Shown piece after piece: positions 49,996 through 62,766 of a stretch of 64,000 nucleotides of DNA. The notes below the pieces were generated by a model that did not search any database, was not told the origin of the DNA, and saw only the letters and a program-made list of their open reading frames with translations. The stretch is taken from positions 1,313,001 to 1,377,000 of the forward strand of contig LR746278.1 in assembly GCA_902729315.2 (NCBI GenBank), read 5' to 3'. The first letter of the stretch is position 1; each line of letters begins with the position of its first letter. Origin of the DNA: Spirodela intermedia. Taxonomy: Eukaryota > Streptophyta > Magnoliopsida > Alismatales > Araceae. The translations under genes and the position numbers were made by a program.

Positions 49996-51055
49996 ATGTA
50001 CGCAGAGACGGGGATGATGTTCCCCTATTTTCAGGGCATCTTGCCGGAGTTCTACCACAGCCAGCAGGTGGAGCTGCTCCGCCGCCTGCAGATCGACCGC
50101 AGCAGCCTCCATGATAGCGACCTGGTAATCATCGTCTTCCCCGATCTCCGGCTTGGTTGATCGAAGAAGATCTTCCTCCGATCTGCCGAAATGACGATTG
50201 GAGAACGACTCTCGGATCATCCCCGTGAAATAAAATCTGCTCTGATCTGAAAATCATCAGCCAATTAGAATTCCGAACTTGGGACCGATCGATGGGAACA
50301 GATTTTTCGATCCTCTCTCTCACTCTCGCACTGTTCCTGCTGCAGGACAACGTGCTGCAGAGCTCAACCGTGACGGAGTACGATCTGGGGGGAGAAGGAG
50401 ACCTCTTCAAGGCACCGGAGCCCATCATCGAGGAACCGCCGATGGACTTCGACCTCGTCGCCGCCGCCATCTCCATGATGTCCACCGGCGACGGCGCCAT
50501 CCCAGCGGAGGAGGAGATCAGCCGCGCCACCATCGACCCGATCGGGGACGACTGTCAACCCTTGAAATCCGTGATCGAAGAAGACGCCTCCCCCGAGCAG
50601 CAGCAGCAGGACGCCAAGATCTCGTCGATCGAGGGAGATAGAGACAAGGTCGCCGGCGAGGGGCCGATGCAAAGGAGCGTCAGCTCCGGCTGTCTGACCT
50701 CTGAGGACTGGCGGCGCAACGGAGGAGGCCGAATCACGAGGCCCAACTTCCTGGACTTCCAGGGGATGGACCTGCAAGCGGTATTCGGAATGAGGAGAGC
50801 CCACAGCGAGGGAGACATCCAGGTTCCACAACTGAACGATCCCTTCCTCCTCTGCAACCTCAGTTTGAGAGCTCAGTAAGCGTTTTCCTGCGGGCAGAGC
50901 CTTGGGGGGAACGGTACGACGCTCAGACACCTCCCTCCCTCTCTCCCTCCTCCCCACTTCGACAGGATCGAGGAGCGCAGGCAGAAGCTCTCCAGATACC
51001 GAAAGAAGAAGACGAGGAGGAACTTCGGGAGGAAGATCGAGGTGAGCTAATAGTA

Positions 51056-51096
<41 letters not shown>

Positions 51097-51263
51097 TAAA
51101 TAACTGGCCTTTTTCCATTAACGAAGCAGAATAAGAACTTGTGCCCTCTCTCTCTGTATTGCAGTACGCTTGCAGGAAGGCGTTGGCGGACAGCCAGCCG
51201 AGGGTACGGGGAAGGTTTGCGAGGACAGAGGAGTCAGAGGTGGGGAGGCCTCCCAAGTCGTAG
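49996..51263 (+). CDS. CCT-motif family protein, FITNESS-like (277 aa, 4 exons)
   Basis: Exons 49996-50124, 50346-50875, 50966-51041 and 51165-51263 join in phase to 277 residues. The N-terminus MYAETGMMFPYFQ matches Arabidopsis FITNESS (At1g07050), which begins MYAEIGLMFPYF as I recall it. The middle 170 residues are acidic and low in order. The CCT domain is at about 220-262, split by intron 3: IEERRQKLSRYRKKKTRRNF, then GRKIEYACRKALADSQPRVRGRF. CCT domains bind DNA with NF-Y partners or mediate nuclear interactions. FITNESS in Arabidopsis limits ROS defence and affects seed yield. It lacks B-boxes or a response-regulator domain, so it is of the single-CCT (CMF) class. A TAA microsatellite lies in intron 3. 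Confidence 0.9.
51050..51093. repeat. (TAA)n microsatellite in CCT-gene intron 3
   Basis: About fourteen TAA/AAT units lie within a 123-base intron (51042-51164), directly after the donor site. Confidence 0.85.
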
Positions 51264-51660
51264 AGCTTCTGTTCGTCTGTTGTCTGCTTCAGAGTCAGGC
51301 GCATCGCCAGGGAGCTGGCCTCCGGACCTGCTCACAATCTTCTTCTGTATTCTAACTCAATGATGTAGTAGTACGTTTTCCATTGCTGGGCTCAGAGCCC
51401 ACCACCACTGTGCAAAAGAAAGTTTCTAAATAAGATGGAGAACACAGCTTGTCGAGATCCGCTTCCCTTGTAGATTACAGAGATAGACAGAGACAGAGAC
51501 AGAGCTAGTCTTTTTTGTAAGGAGAAACCACAAGAGAAGTGTGGTTCGAAGGCGAGCGACGTTGCAGGCGATGGGAAAAGAACTGCACAACAGATAAGGG
51601 TTGGCCATCGGGTGACATAGAGCTGACACGTACCCCCAAAACATCTGACGTGACGTTTCA
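51264..51660. other. Intergenic between convergent CCT and UIEF genes
   Basis: The two stop codons face each other 397 bases apart, so the 3' UTRs probably adjoin or overlap. A short GACAGA tract lies at about 51482-51504. No other feature is seen. Confidence 0.5.
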
Positions 51661-54190
51661 TTAGTAGCGTTTAGTGGAGGTTACCAGCCGACGCGTGGCG
51701 CCGACGAGAAATCCACCACCCCTACCGCGCAGCTGCTGCCCCCGCCACCGCTGCGGGTTTGTCGCGCCAGAGGCAGCGGCGGCGGCGCCACCGCCCACTC
51801 CGCCGGCGCCACGCAGCACCTGCTGATTCGCCGCTCTCATCCTCTGCTGCTTCATGTTGGCGAAGAGGGCGTCCAGAGTCTGCGGCCGCGGTTTCACCGC
51901 GTTCTCCTGCGCCGGTGCTAAACATCGTCAGTACCGCACGAGCTCCTCTCTCTCTAATGGAGAGACGAAGAAAGTTTCAAGTGAGGTAAAGAAGAGAGCT
52001 TACCTTCACGTTGGAGCTTTCAGGAGCGCGAATCTGGGCGGGAGGGGCTGCTGCAACTCTGCACCAGGAATCAAAAATTCGTCATTGATTTTCCCATAAA
52101 TAAACCTTAGTTCACTACCCACTCAGAGTAGATTGAGCTCTCTGCCTGTGGAGGGACACATTTCGGTTGACTTCGCTCAGGATTCAGAATAGACTCACCA
52201 TCTCAACACATGAGACACCGGTCAAACCCTCTCAAAAGTCAAAGAGAATCAACAACGCCCACAAACATGACAGGGAAGATACCAGTCTCCGGTCTTGTAC
52301 CCCCCATAAAGAGTGTGGCCCATATAAGCTCCATGGAAGAATCATCACTCACCAGGAGGGGGCAGCAAATGATGCATGGCAAGAATCAGAAAATGATGCT
52401 TAAAATGGTTCCCAATGATAATACTATACGCCGCCCGGCAAACAAAATGGCCTCCGGCTAAGAGAGAAACTGCGAGCGTTGCCGATATGATATGGTGTGG
52501 CTGATTCCAGTTTTTAGCACTGCATCCACTCAGATCATCGCAGCCAGTTGCACAGAGCGTCGATGGAGGCCACGATTTCAGAGAGAAGGTTTGTTGACCG
52601 TGTGATACAAAATGACGGCAGGAATGTCAGCCCATTTCCGATAAAATGGTTTGACTTGAGTTGACCCGCGTTTTGGAGGGACGGATCTGTCATTCTCCAC
52701 TGCTTGGGGATAGACATACTGTAGATCCCAGACCAGGTTGCCTTGTCAGAACTATACAGCAGGTATCATGGATTTCTATTTATGAATCCTCAGAAGGAAG
52801 GCAATGACGACGAATTCAGTTGTGGAGGAGGACAATTCTTCCACAAAATTCAGTGCTTTCCAAAGAACAGACGAGTGCAAATGGAGAAAGAATCAACTGA
52901 ATCCTCACATGCAACTGGCCCCTAAATTTCGTAGCAGATGGCATAGAGTAAGTACGAGTTCCACAAAACAAACAAATTGCTAGTCAATCACTTGTTTGAA
53001 TCCAAAGGTTCTAACTGCATAGCTTGAATAACCTTGAACAATATGTTCTTGGGCACCTTGGAACCTATTTATTTCAGTTCACCTTTAGGCAAGAATCTAC
53101 ATCAATCTAATTGAACCAAAAGATGTTACGTGCATCAATAAGCGCTGGTCCGCACGCATAAACGCTACTACAGTGTCACCTTGCCTGTGATAAATGCAGC
53201 TGAGATTAACTTCGAACAGAGTTCTGCAGTCTCCACAAAAACTGCGCTAGCCAGAACGTTGACACAAAGTTCCATTGCAATGTAACGGAGGTAATCGACA
53301 ACTTCATATGAAAATATGTCCAAACTGAAATTATTATTCAGACCATAGTATTCATAAGACCCAGAGATAGTTCCTTGAATGTCAAATTCAACATCATCAC
53401 TCTTATTGTAGCTGGGCTTGCATCATGGATAATGTTGACATAATGAAACATAAGGAACATAGGATGAAACTGAAATGAGGGGACCATTATTTACCTAAAA
53501 ATATAAAAGTGTATAAGCATTTGACCAGAAAAAAATACATAATATAGAAAATGGCAAAAAATACAGTATATAAGCATTATACCCAAAAGCATACCTCTGG
53601 TTGTGCCAATTGACCCCTCTATTGCGAATTGGAGCAACCTGGGCTTTTCTAGCAACTTCAGTAGTCAAAGGAAACTGATTTGATCGGAAATTAGTTCTTT
53701 TCTGCGCAAGTACACCCTAAACACAGAATAAAGTTCGGAAATTAGCATGTAGAAGGGACCAAGAAATATCTCATAGAGAAGCTTCAGAATACCTGTCTAA
53801 CCAACACTCTTGAATCCGTAAATCTTTGAGCCTTGGAGGAGTTCCTCTGGGGAGCAACAGGTTTTGAGAATCCTCGGCTCTTATTCTATTAAAAGGACAG
53901 ATAGAAATGTCAGCACTCAATAGAATTATGGCTAAAAAAAGAGTGAACCAATCATGGAGAAAGGACTAACCGAAATCCTAGGAGGTTTTTTTCCATTAGA
54001 ACTGTTTTTCTTGGACATTTTGATAATATCATCTGCAAACATCAACGAAGCATTGATAATTACTTCCTCCAAACAAATACAGGAAAAACCAACGTTTCAA
54101 GTATATGAAAAAAAAAGAGATACCTAGGCTCATGTCCATTTTCTTTTCTGTCAATGCAATAGCTTCAGTTGTTAAAGGTTTTGCGGCCAT
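51661..54190 (-). CDS. UIEF: UAP56-interacting export factor, UIEF-type (214 aa, 6 coding exons)
   Basis: Coding exons in transcript order are 54124-54190, 53971-54032, 53793-53885, 53595-53716, 52004-52058 and 51661-51906; 214 residues. The N-terminus contains the UAP56-binding motif KKMDMSLDDIIKMSKKN (residues 16-32), split by the first coding intron. The C-terminus has TLDALFANMKQQRMR and then a Gly/Ala/Arg-rich tail (GRGGGF), as expected for an RNA-binding mRNA adaptor. This matches plant UIEF1/UIEF2, nuclear adaptors that recruit the helicase UAP56 for mRNA export. The ATG sits directly after an AG acceptor (TTTCAG|ATG), so the 5' UTR is interrupted by an intron whose donor ATCG|GTGAG lies at 55842-55843. 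The ALYREF family is less likely because no RRM is present. Intron 4 (52059-53594) is long; I saw no further exon in it. Confidence 0.85.
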
Positions 54191-56344
54191 CTGAAAGGAA
54201 CATAAATAAAAAAAATGATTTTTTTTTTTCACACACATGCTGGGGGAAAATATGCTTATAAACAGGGGAATATATCTTCCGTGTCTTTCTTTCGTCTGAA
54301 ATATGGTTAGGGAGATAGGTCGATAACCTTGACGAAGCATTATGGTCAAAATAAGATCAAATAACCCTAAGTATTAAATATATAAGTTGGCCATTTGATA
54401 ACAGGAAAAAAACAATCTAGCACATAAAAGTATTGTATAATGGAATATAATATATAAAAACAGCGCATGAAATGGATCGAAGAGTGAGAGACAGAAATAT
54501 AGCCGCTGGGTAGAAAAGAATAAATCATAGTTCTAGTCTTAGAATACATAAAATCTCACTAGTCTGATGAGCAGCATGTATAGAACAAAGCAAGAATCTG
54601 CTTAAAACATCAACAAAAAAAAGGCGTACAGCACATGTAGAATGATTTAATGCCAAAACAACTATTTCGCGTTCAGGCTGTACAAGATTTTAAAAAAAAA
54701 TAATCATGTAAGTTCTATTGAAGACAAAGCAAAAGAAGCCAGCCCACAATACGTTAACAATTTTTCAACTGAGCAGGGTGATGGAAATTTTCTAGAATGC
54801 CAGGTGCTTGCCGATGGAAGATTAAAATGATTTAAAGTTTGGGGCATCATATTGATTAAATATATAAAATAAGCGCATTTTAGCAGGAAAAAAAATAATA
54901 GTCGTCCAATCTCAGGATGAGAGTGTCAAATGTCAAACCTTCGAGCAGCTGGAAGCAGAAAGATTTTATTCGAAAGATATTTTTTCAATAGTTTGGACAC
55001 TATTCTGTCTCTATATTCGACGTAGTTAAAAAAACACGGCATTGACACAAGTTGCAGATAACTGGGCTTTCCGTCGTTAGCAAAAATAAATATCAGATAA
55101 TATCGTTGTAGTGTCTCGCATTAAGGGCATTCTCTACGAGTTAGTCCTGCGATCAATGAGCAAGGGCTTTTCTGTGCTCAAGGTCCTCGGAGAAAAACGG
55201 GGTAAGGTGGTCTTACATGTACTGCCCTGGCCCTTTAGGATAGGGGAGGAAGAACAGATGACAGGAACAATAAGGCAATTTACATTTGAAATCAATGCAC
55301 TAAGGAGAGGAATAACAGATTTTGGGAGCGACATGAAAATTATTGATTTGCAGCTGATACACTATTTTACGGTTTTCGTGTTCTACGGGTTAAAATAACA
55401 CTTAAACAGTCTTCAAGGAATCAATGTGGACAAGGTGTGTTTGGAGGTGCAGATAGAACGGATGCCATTTTCAGAGCTTGTTCCCTTTAGATACGAAAAT
55501 AGATTCAACGGAGGACGGAAGAAACTCCGCTAATCCCCTATAGAACCGGTGATGCCGTACGAGAAGAGAGGGAAGATGACCGTGTCCTTCTGCAACCACT
55601 ATTGTTTACCTAATCCTAAATAAACAGATTTCCAAATAAACAGCTATGCAGTCCCCAAATGAGTACGGAATAGCACGGGATGCAAGCCAGTAAATACATG
55701 GAGATTGACGAACACAGAAAGAGACACGAGTCACAACCGATTGCCGCCTACAAACCGAGACCCCGCCCGCAAGGAGAGACCTGAGGTCGAAGATTATCCG
55801 ACAACAAAATGGTCGAAAGAGAGGCAAAAAAGAGGGACTCACCGATCCAATGGAAGGGGAGATCGCGGTTATCTTGGCGTAGTTTCTCTAACAAGCGCCG
55901 GCCAACACCCTTTCCTCCTGGAGCCGCAGCGACAGGACTGGAGAGAATCCAATCCCCGAGAGGATTAGGGTTCCCGTATAGCGGTCGCTAGAAGAGGAGA
56001 AAGAGGCGGGCAAAGGGATATCGTAGCGAGCCGAGACTATCTAATCTCCGCCAGCCAAGATACAACCGCATTGGACGGATCAAACTGGTCCGACAGTTGT
56101 CCGGATCCGACCCGACATTTCTTGTTCGCCTTTGACGGTTACGGATACGGATCCACATCACAATGGGTTTCCGGATTTTAGGTCAGCCGTAATGGGCCGG
56201 AAAAGCTCAGCGTTCTCTCTTCCCCCGTCCCTCCCTCCCCACCTAGCCAAGGGATTCGGATCTGATGTGATTGTTCACGGATTCGGATCTAATATGGGTC
56301 TTAATGGGTCATCAACTAATAGGGCCCACTTCTGTCTCTCTCTC
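54191..56344. other. UIEF 5' UTR intron, leader exon and promoter
   Basis: 54191-55842 is the inferred 5' UTR intron. It is AT-rich and holds an accidental 95-codon plus-strand frame at 55111-55398. The leader exon should begin at 55843 and extend to roughly 56000 on the minus strand. 56000-56344 holds promoter DNA and then the start of the CT tract in which the gypsy element sits. Confidence 0.5.
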
Positions 56345-56891
56345 TGTTGAGACCTTGACAACCCAAATGGGCACATAGGGAAAGAGGTCTTGAAGAAGCC
56401 GGCCCATCTCAAGAATGAAGCAAGGCAGATGGGATCCAGACACCAAAGGAGACAACTGCACAGGATAGCCCGCAAGACATGAGACGTGTGTGGTATATGG
56501 AATTCAGTGGAAAATTGTGGCAGACTTGACACAAATGGAGCGTGTTAAGTCTCAAGTCATGTTGGACTTGATCGGAGTGAGATGGGAGGTGGTCACCAAC
56601 GCCAAAAGACTTTAGCTATAAAGAAGAGTTGAGTGGCCACAAAAAGAGAAGGTCAGGAGACCCTTGCAAAGAACTCTATGCAAAGTGAAGACTTGCCATC
56701 TCACATCGGCGACCCCAAGACTTCAGAGGTCTTAGTTATTGTGTTCTCTCTCTCTCTAATCTCTCAACCCACCCATTCACGACCTTTCGACATGAGTTAT
56801 TTGGAGCCCAGGTGCATAGAGTTTTATACAAGACATGTTTATTTATTAAACTAGTCCATATTTTGACACCTCAACCAAAGAGATTTCATCA
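56345..56891 (+). repeat. 5' LTR of the gypsy element
   Basis: Begins TG and ends CA; contains a TATA-like CTATAAAGAAGAG near 56615. It is followed after two bases by the tRNA-Met-type primer-binding site. Confidence 0.8.
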
Positions 56892-59800
56892 ATTGGTATT
56901 AAAACCGAACCACAATTTACATGGAGCCTAAATCCTCTTACCCCAAACTCAACTCTCTCTCGAAAGAGTTAGAAGAGTTTTGACACCTCATGAGAAATAA
57001 TTTGACAGCTCACATCAAACAGCTCTAAGCAATATGAGTAAAGTAGGTTGCAATGAACCAAAGATTGAATTCAGTCTCTCATCAATTAGCACCAGTGGCC
57101 CATATCTTGAACAATATTCAGTGCTAAGTATGCATTTCTCCTAATTGAGTTGGTAAGGTCAAACTTATCCTGGAGCCATCAGAGGAGTGCCCCCTCAAAG
57201 AAACTAGTGCAAGCTGAACCCCAGTTCCATCAAGTAACCCTTGTTACCAAGAGGATTCAATTGCCAACTCATACGCTCATGTCGAATTGCTTGGGTATCA
57301 CCAACCATGAGTACCTCTAGAACCCAACCCCTGATAATGATTGAAGTTTTCCATCTTCACAGGTTCTAACTTAGAAAGCTGGATATAACACGTGGAGATA
57401 TATTTCTCCACCTGTCGATTAATGGCGCCTTAACAACTAGCAGAGGTGAGTATCAACATGGATGGGAAGGCCCTCCATTGGCTCCATTGAGTTGAATGTC
57501 GACAATCATTCCACATCTTGGAAGACCTAAAGTATATGTTGTTGGAATGCTATGAAGATAAACACTCTAGCTCCTTTAGTCAACAATTCATCAAACTTAG
57601 GCAGATGAGGTTAGTGGAAGATTATTGGGAACAATTTAAACTATTGTCTCGCATACATTGTGACGTGCCAGATGCTAATCTAAAAGGCAACTTCCTCAAA
57701 AGTTTCTAGTGGGATATACATGCATAAGTGATCACCCTCAACCCACATGGCCTAGAACCAATGATGTAAACCACTTAGAGGGTTGAAATAAAATTGATGA
57801 CACTAACGAACAAAGGTCAACCACAACAAGGAGGGGGGATGAAGAGAGGGTCTTCGGTGTATGATGGGTGCCAAATATATCTTCCACTGTATGACGCAAG
57901 CAATCACAAAGGAGGATAGGGCCTTGGACCAATGGCAATAGGCCCATGGATCTCTACCACTAGAACACCTCTGACCGATCACTGTTGATGCCTGCATCTC
58001 ACAATCGATGAAATTTAAGTGTGATAGGCCCAAGGCCTATATTTCCACTACGATGAGAAATTCATACCTAGCTATTGGTGCAAATAAGAGTTAAATATTT
58101 TATTCACTCTCGCTGACTTTAATTTAACATCAGATGATACACAAGCAAAGGAGTTCTCATACGACCCATCACTATATGAAGGCAAGATTGTCTAACTCAA
58201 AGTGTTCCTCCACTCATGTCTGGTCATCTCCATGGGCAAGCTATATATTTCAAAAGAATGATCTAAAGGTGATAAGTTTTTAGTCTACTCAATACATGAG
58301 TAATGCTCAATAGTCACTTGGTTTGAGAGCAACAACTATCAACCGTCAAGACAACACCCTACTAGGAAGCCACCAACACAGGCAAGATAATCCTCATCTC
58401 AAAAATGTGTCACAACCTCATTATTGATTTCATGAATACCATCATCTCAAATGTCTTTCACCTTACCTCAGTCGATAACATCTTAGGGATTCATTGAATT
58501 GAAGAAAGACACAAGTTGGAGCTTGATTTGGATGTCTAGACACTATCATACTCTATCGATAAAAAAAGGTGATGATTGTGGTGGAAACCTCTGATCAAAG
58601 AAAATGACATCAACTGGATACCTTGATCAGGAGACCATATAAGGGGGAAGCATACTTCAAGATGTTCCAATTAGGGCCTAATAACGACATAATGTCAAAT
58701 GAACCCTTAACAAGGGAACTTTCATGAGCATTTTTCATAGGTCTTCGCAAACATCATTGGTATTTTCTTAACCTACGAGTATGAATATTGTATCATCATA
58801 GAGCCAAGTAGCTAGACAATCCACGTCTGTCCCTTCTACTACCGTCACTTTGAGAAAACCAAATTAGAGAAGTAAGTGGTGACCATGCTAGTGACTAAGC
58901 TCATCCAACGTTCTCACATCCTTTTCTCCAGCCCGACACTCCTCATCTGAAAGAAAGAAGGTTTGTGATGCTTCTGTGTAACTTATCACATGTTGAATAA
59001 GGTAATAATTCTAGACTAATTTTCTATCTCAGTCACATATGAGCTCATTGACGAGCTACAAGGAGCCACTATCTTCTCAAAGCTCAACCTACAATCTAAC
59101 TACCACTAAGTCCACGTCTGAATGAAAGATGTGTCAAAAATAGTTTTTTGAATGTATCACATACATTTTTGTAATGATTTGTCTCGGTGTTCTTTGACGA
59201 GATCCTCATCTACAACTGAATTAGAAAGGAACACAAGGGTCATTTTGTCTGGGTATTTTTTGTTCTCTACAAATACCAATTTCACATTCATCTAGAAAAA
59301 AGTTTGTTAAGTTAGAAGAGAATTATGTACTTAGGCTATTGGATATTAGTTGAAGGAGTTATTGTAGTCCTCAAAGAGATCACCCCCATCTATTAGTGGT
59401 CATCCCCCACAACCCTCTGAGATCTCTGAGGTTTCTTGGGCTTGGTGAGATATTATTGCCGCTTCATCCATGGCTTTGGATAGATTGTTTGGCCATTGAC
59501 ACAATAATTGAATAAGGAGGCTTTTCGTTGAAACCTAATGCTTGAAGAAGCTTTTCAATAGCTCAAACAAGCCCTGATGACAATTCAAGTGTTCACCTTG
59601 TCAAAAAATTTCGTCATGTTTGAGATTGAGACAGACACCTTTGGTCGTAGAGTAGGAGTTGTCCTCATGCAACACCAGAGACCCATAGCTTTCTTTAGCT
59701 AAGCTCGTGTCAACTCGTCTACAAAAGCCCACTTACAAGTGCAAACTGATCTCAAATGGCGACATTACCTTCTTGACTATCGGTTCTAGATTTGTATAGA

Positions 59801-61359
59801 TTAGTAGAACAACAACATATACTCCTTAATTATCTGAAGTGGTTGACAAATATTATCTCATTTAACTTCAAGATATGCTTCAAATCAAGCCATAATAATT
59901 GAGCGGCAGATGTTTTGTCTCATGCCCCTGAATAAGTATAGATTTAGATATTCTCTTTTTGGCCCGAAGGTGTTCAATCTTACCAAAATTACTTGGGAGA
60001 ATTAGGTTGGCCAATACTTTTGAAATATTATTGAGAAACTACTTATTGAATCAGCAAAATAGAGACACTACTCACTACAGTAAAGTAACCTCTTCCCTCG
60101 AGGATGAATCATGATATTGGTGACCTCACGTCTCCTTTAGCCCTTCTACGAGAGTTTCATCACACAACAATGGAAAGTCATTCTAACTTTTACTAGACTT
60201 ACCTTCAGCTCAAACAAAATGTATGTTAGAAGGAAATGAAGGCAATAGTCGTACACTATGTGGCCACTTGCTCGAGTTGCTAGAGAAGTAAATTAGAAGC
60301 GTTGTCACTAGTAGGACTTCTTTAACCTTTGCTCATTTCAAATTGGATATGAGAAGACCTGACAATGGACTTTATTGAAGGATTGTCCATCTCCCATGAT
60401 TAGAATGTCATTCTAGTTGTCGTTGATTGACTCAATAAATATATTCATTTTTCTACATTTTGTCACCCCTTCACAACATAGTGACGATAGTGGTCATCTA
60501 AGATTTTGTTTAGTTGTGCAGATTTTCAAGGTCCATCCTTACCAATCAAGATCGGATCTTCATGAGCAGCCTCTTACATACTCTCTTCCATTAATAAAGG
60601 ATCACACTTAGATGGATCAATGCTTATCATCTATAGATCAAGAACCAATTAGAGGTGGCTAATTAGAGTTTTAGTACAACATGAACTTTAACTATTCTAT
60701 AGGGATGAGCCCATTTTAGAAGTCTACCCACCTTGATCTATTTCACTAGCAAGCCAATTGCCTCGAATGATTTAGAGCAATGACTACAAAAGTGATAAGA
60801 GATCTTTACACAACTTAGACAATCTGGCATGTGCCTAAGCTCAGATGAAGTACTTTGCTGACCTCAAGTAAATGAAACTTGATTCTAGGTAGGTGAATGG
60901 GTTTACCTTTGTTTACGACACTACCACCAGACTACAGTCACACGACGACCCTACACAAAACTCGCTCCTCATTTTATGGTCTATTCAAAGTATGCCACTA
61001 GCCTGATATAGTGGAGCAAAAGAAGGTAGAGCAACGAAGGGCATTCAAAGTATGCCACCATTTTTATGGCCCATTTCACCATATTGAGCTAGTGGCATAT
61101 GGACCTTTTTGTCTTAAGCTAAGTCCATCTAGTATTCCATGTGTCCCAACTAAAGAAGGTGGAGCAACAAGAGGAGCCCCTAACAATGCCTAAGTTACTA
61201 ATAGATAGCGACCTGCATTGGACGGTGATTCTGATTTGAGTTGTAGACGTCCACTACCACCCTCATAGTCTACCACCTAGGAGAATGCCCGTGACATCTT
61301 TTGACAATCTCCTAATTTCCACATTGAAGACAAAGTGTGTAAATAGGAGGGGAGAGTAT

Positions 61360-61899
61360 TGTTGAGACCCTAACAACCCAAATAGGTTCACATGGAAAAA
61401 GGTATCGAAAAAGTTAGCCCAACCCAAGAAGGAAATAAGGTAAATGAGATCCAAACACCAAAGGGGACAACCACACATGAGATCTTGTAAGATAAGAGAT
61501 GTGTGTGGTGGATGAAATTTGATAGAAAATTGTGGTAAACTTGGCACTAATAAAGTATGGCAAGCCTCAAGTCCTATTAGACTCAATCAAAGTGAGATGA
61601 GAGGTGGTCACTAACACCAAAGGACTTCATCTATAAAGAGGAGTTGAGTGGCCATAGAAAGAAGAGGTCGAAAGAACCTCGTGAAGAACTCTGTGTAGAG
61701 AATAGAGACTCACCATCTCCTATCAATGAACATAAGACTTCAAAAATCTTAGTTATTATATTCTCTCTCTCTCTAGTCTCTCAACCTATTCATGGCCTTT
61801 CAACAAGAGCCATCTAGAGCCTGTGTCTAGAGTTTTGTGCAATACATGTTTATTTGTTAAACCAATTCATGTTTTGACACCTCAACCAAAGGGATCCCA

Positions 61900-61902
<3 letters not shown>
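61360..61902 (+). repeat. 3' LTR of the gypsy element
   Basis: Collinear with the 5' LTR from TGTTGAGACC to CCAAAGGGATCCCATC. It is followed directly by a CT tract, and CT sequence also precedes the 5' LTR, so the target-site duplication is CT-type and not uniquely readable (CTCTC versus CTTTC). Confidence 0.8.
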
Positions 61903-61943
<41 letters not shown>

Positions 61944-62766
61944 GTCTCGTTAAAGCATGTAATAATAATAAATTTTTCAAGAAATTTTTAACATTATGAA
62001 AGCAAAAGAGTGGACACCCAATAACCACTGAGAAAAGGTCAACACATAGGTCAACCGCTTCAACATTAAGTTGAAAAATATTCAGGTATTTTACATATAC
62101 ATGAAAATACCAAAATTGAGGCATAAAAAAGACGGACGGATCAAATTAAGTCAGGTACAAAATGGTCAGATAGTAAAAGCTTCAAAAAAATGTGAGACAT
62201 CTGACGGATCGCGATGAGAAATTATTATCATCCTCAAGAAATAGGGAGAGCCAATTTTTTTTATTTTTTTTTGTGCTCGAGGAAAGAGGAGACGCGGCGG
62301 AGCCCATTTAACAGAGAGAGAGAGAGAGAGAAGGTTCTGGCCCAATAAATGAGAAAAGAATACTCTCGATAGTCCCTAGATTAGTCCATATCATGACTCT
62401 GCTCCTTCCAACTCCCGATTAAGCAACCTTTTTGTACAGCCCCGACGAAAATCTCAGAAGGAAGAGGAAAAAGGTGGGGGAAAAAAGAGCCTGATAACCT
62501 ACATAGAAAAAAAAAAAAATTAAATTAAATGAAATGGAAGAGGTCAAAGCTCGTTTTCATGATGTGAAGGAGAGGGCGGGGTGGGGGCACAGACCTCTGC
62601 GTTTTTCGACGTCACAGTGAGGTCAGCGGGTCCGGCTCCCTCTTGCAGGTGCATTCTGAGTGTTCTTGTTCTAGCAAAAATGTTTACCCGAAGTTGAACA
62701 GCTCCTGCGAGAGGAGCTGTGAATCTGCATCTAGTGGCCACAGAAAATCTTGAAGGAGGGTTTTTC
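61903..62766. other. CT tract and 3' region of the REC/TSS-like gene
   Basis: A CT microsatellite runs to 61938, with a short GA tract at about 62313-62332. The rest is AT-rich and then GC-rich toward the stop codon at 62767, and probably includes the 3' UTR of that minus-strand gene. No other gene is recognised. Confidence 0.5.

Larger units (their letters stand above)
56345..61902 (+). mobile_element. Complete but degenerate Ty3/gypsy LTR retrotransposon (about 5.56 kb)
   Basis: The 5' LTR (56345-56891) and 3' LTR (61360-61902) both start TGTTGAGACC and are collinear over about 545 bases, with many transitions between them. The primer-binding site at 56894-56905 (TGGTATTAAAAC) matches the initiator-Met PBS TGGTATCAGAGC except for three transitions. 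A polypurine tract precedes the 3' LTR (about 61346-61355). Protein traces in order: gag at 57518-57709 (QQFIKLRQMRLVEDYWEQFK), reverse transcriptase at 59041-59106 (ELIDELQGATIFSKLNLQS), RNase H at 59617-59699, and integrase at about 60358-60475 (EDLTMDFIEGL...VVVD). The RT-RNaseH-integrase order is that of Ty3/gypsy. Stops and frameshifts throughout make it inactive. Confidence 0.9.

Noticed and set aside
55111-55398. 95-codon plus-strand frame
   Set aside because: Lies inside the inferred 5' UTR intron of the UIEF gene, with no family resemblance.
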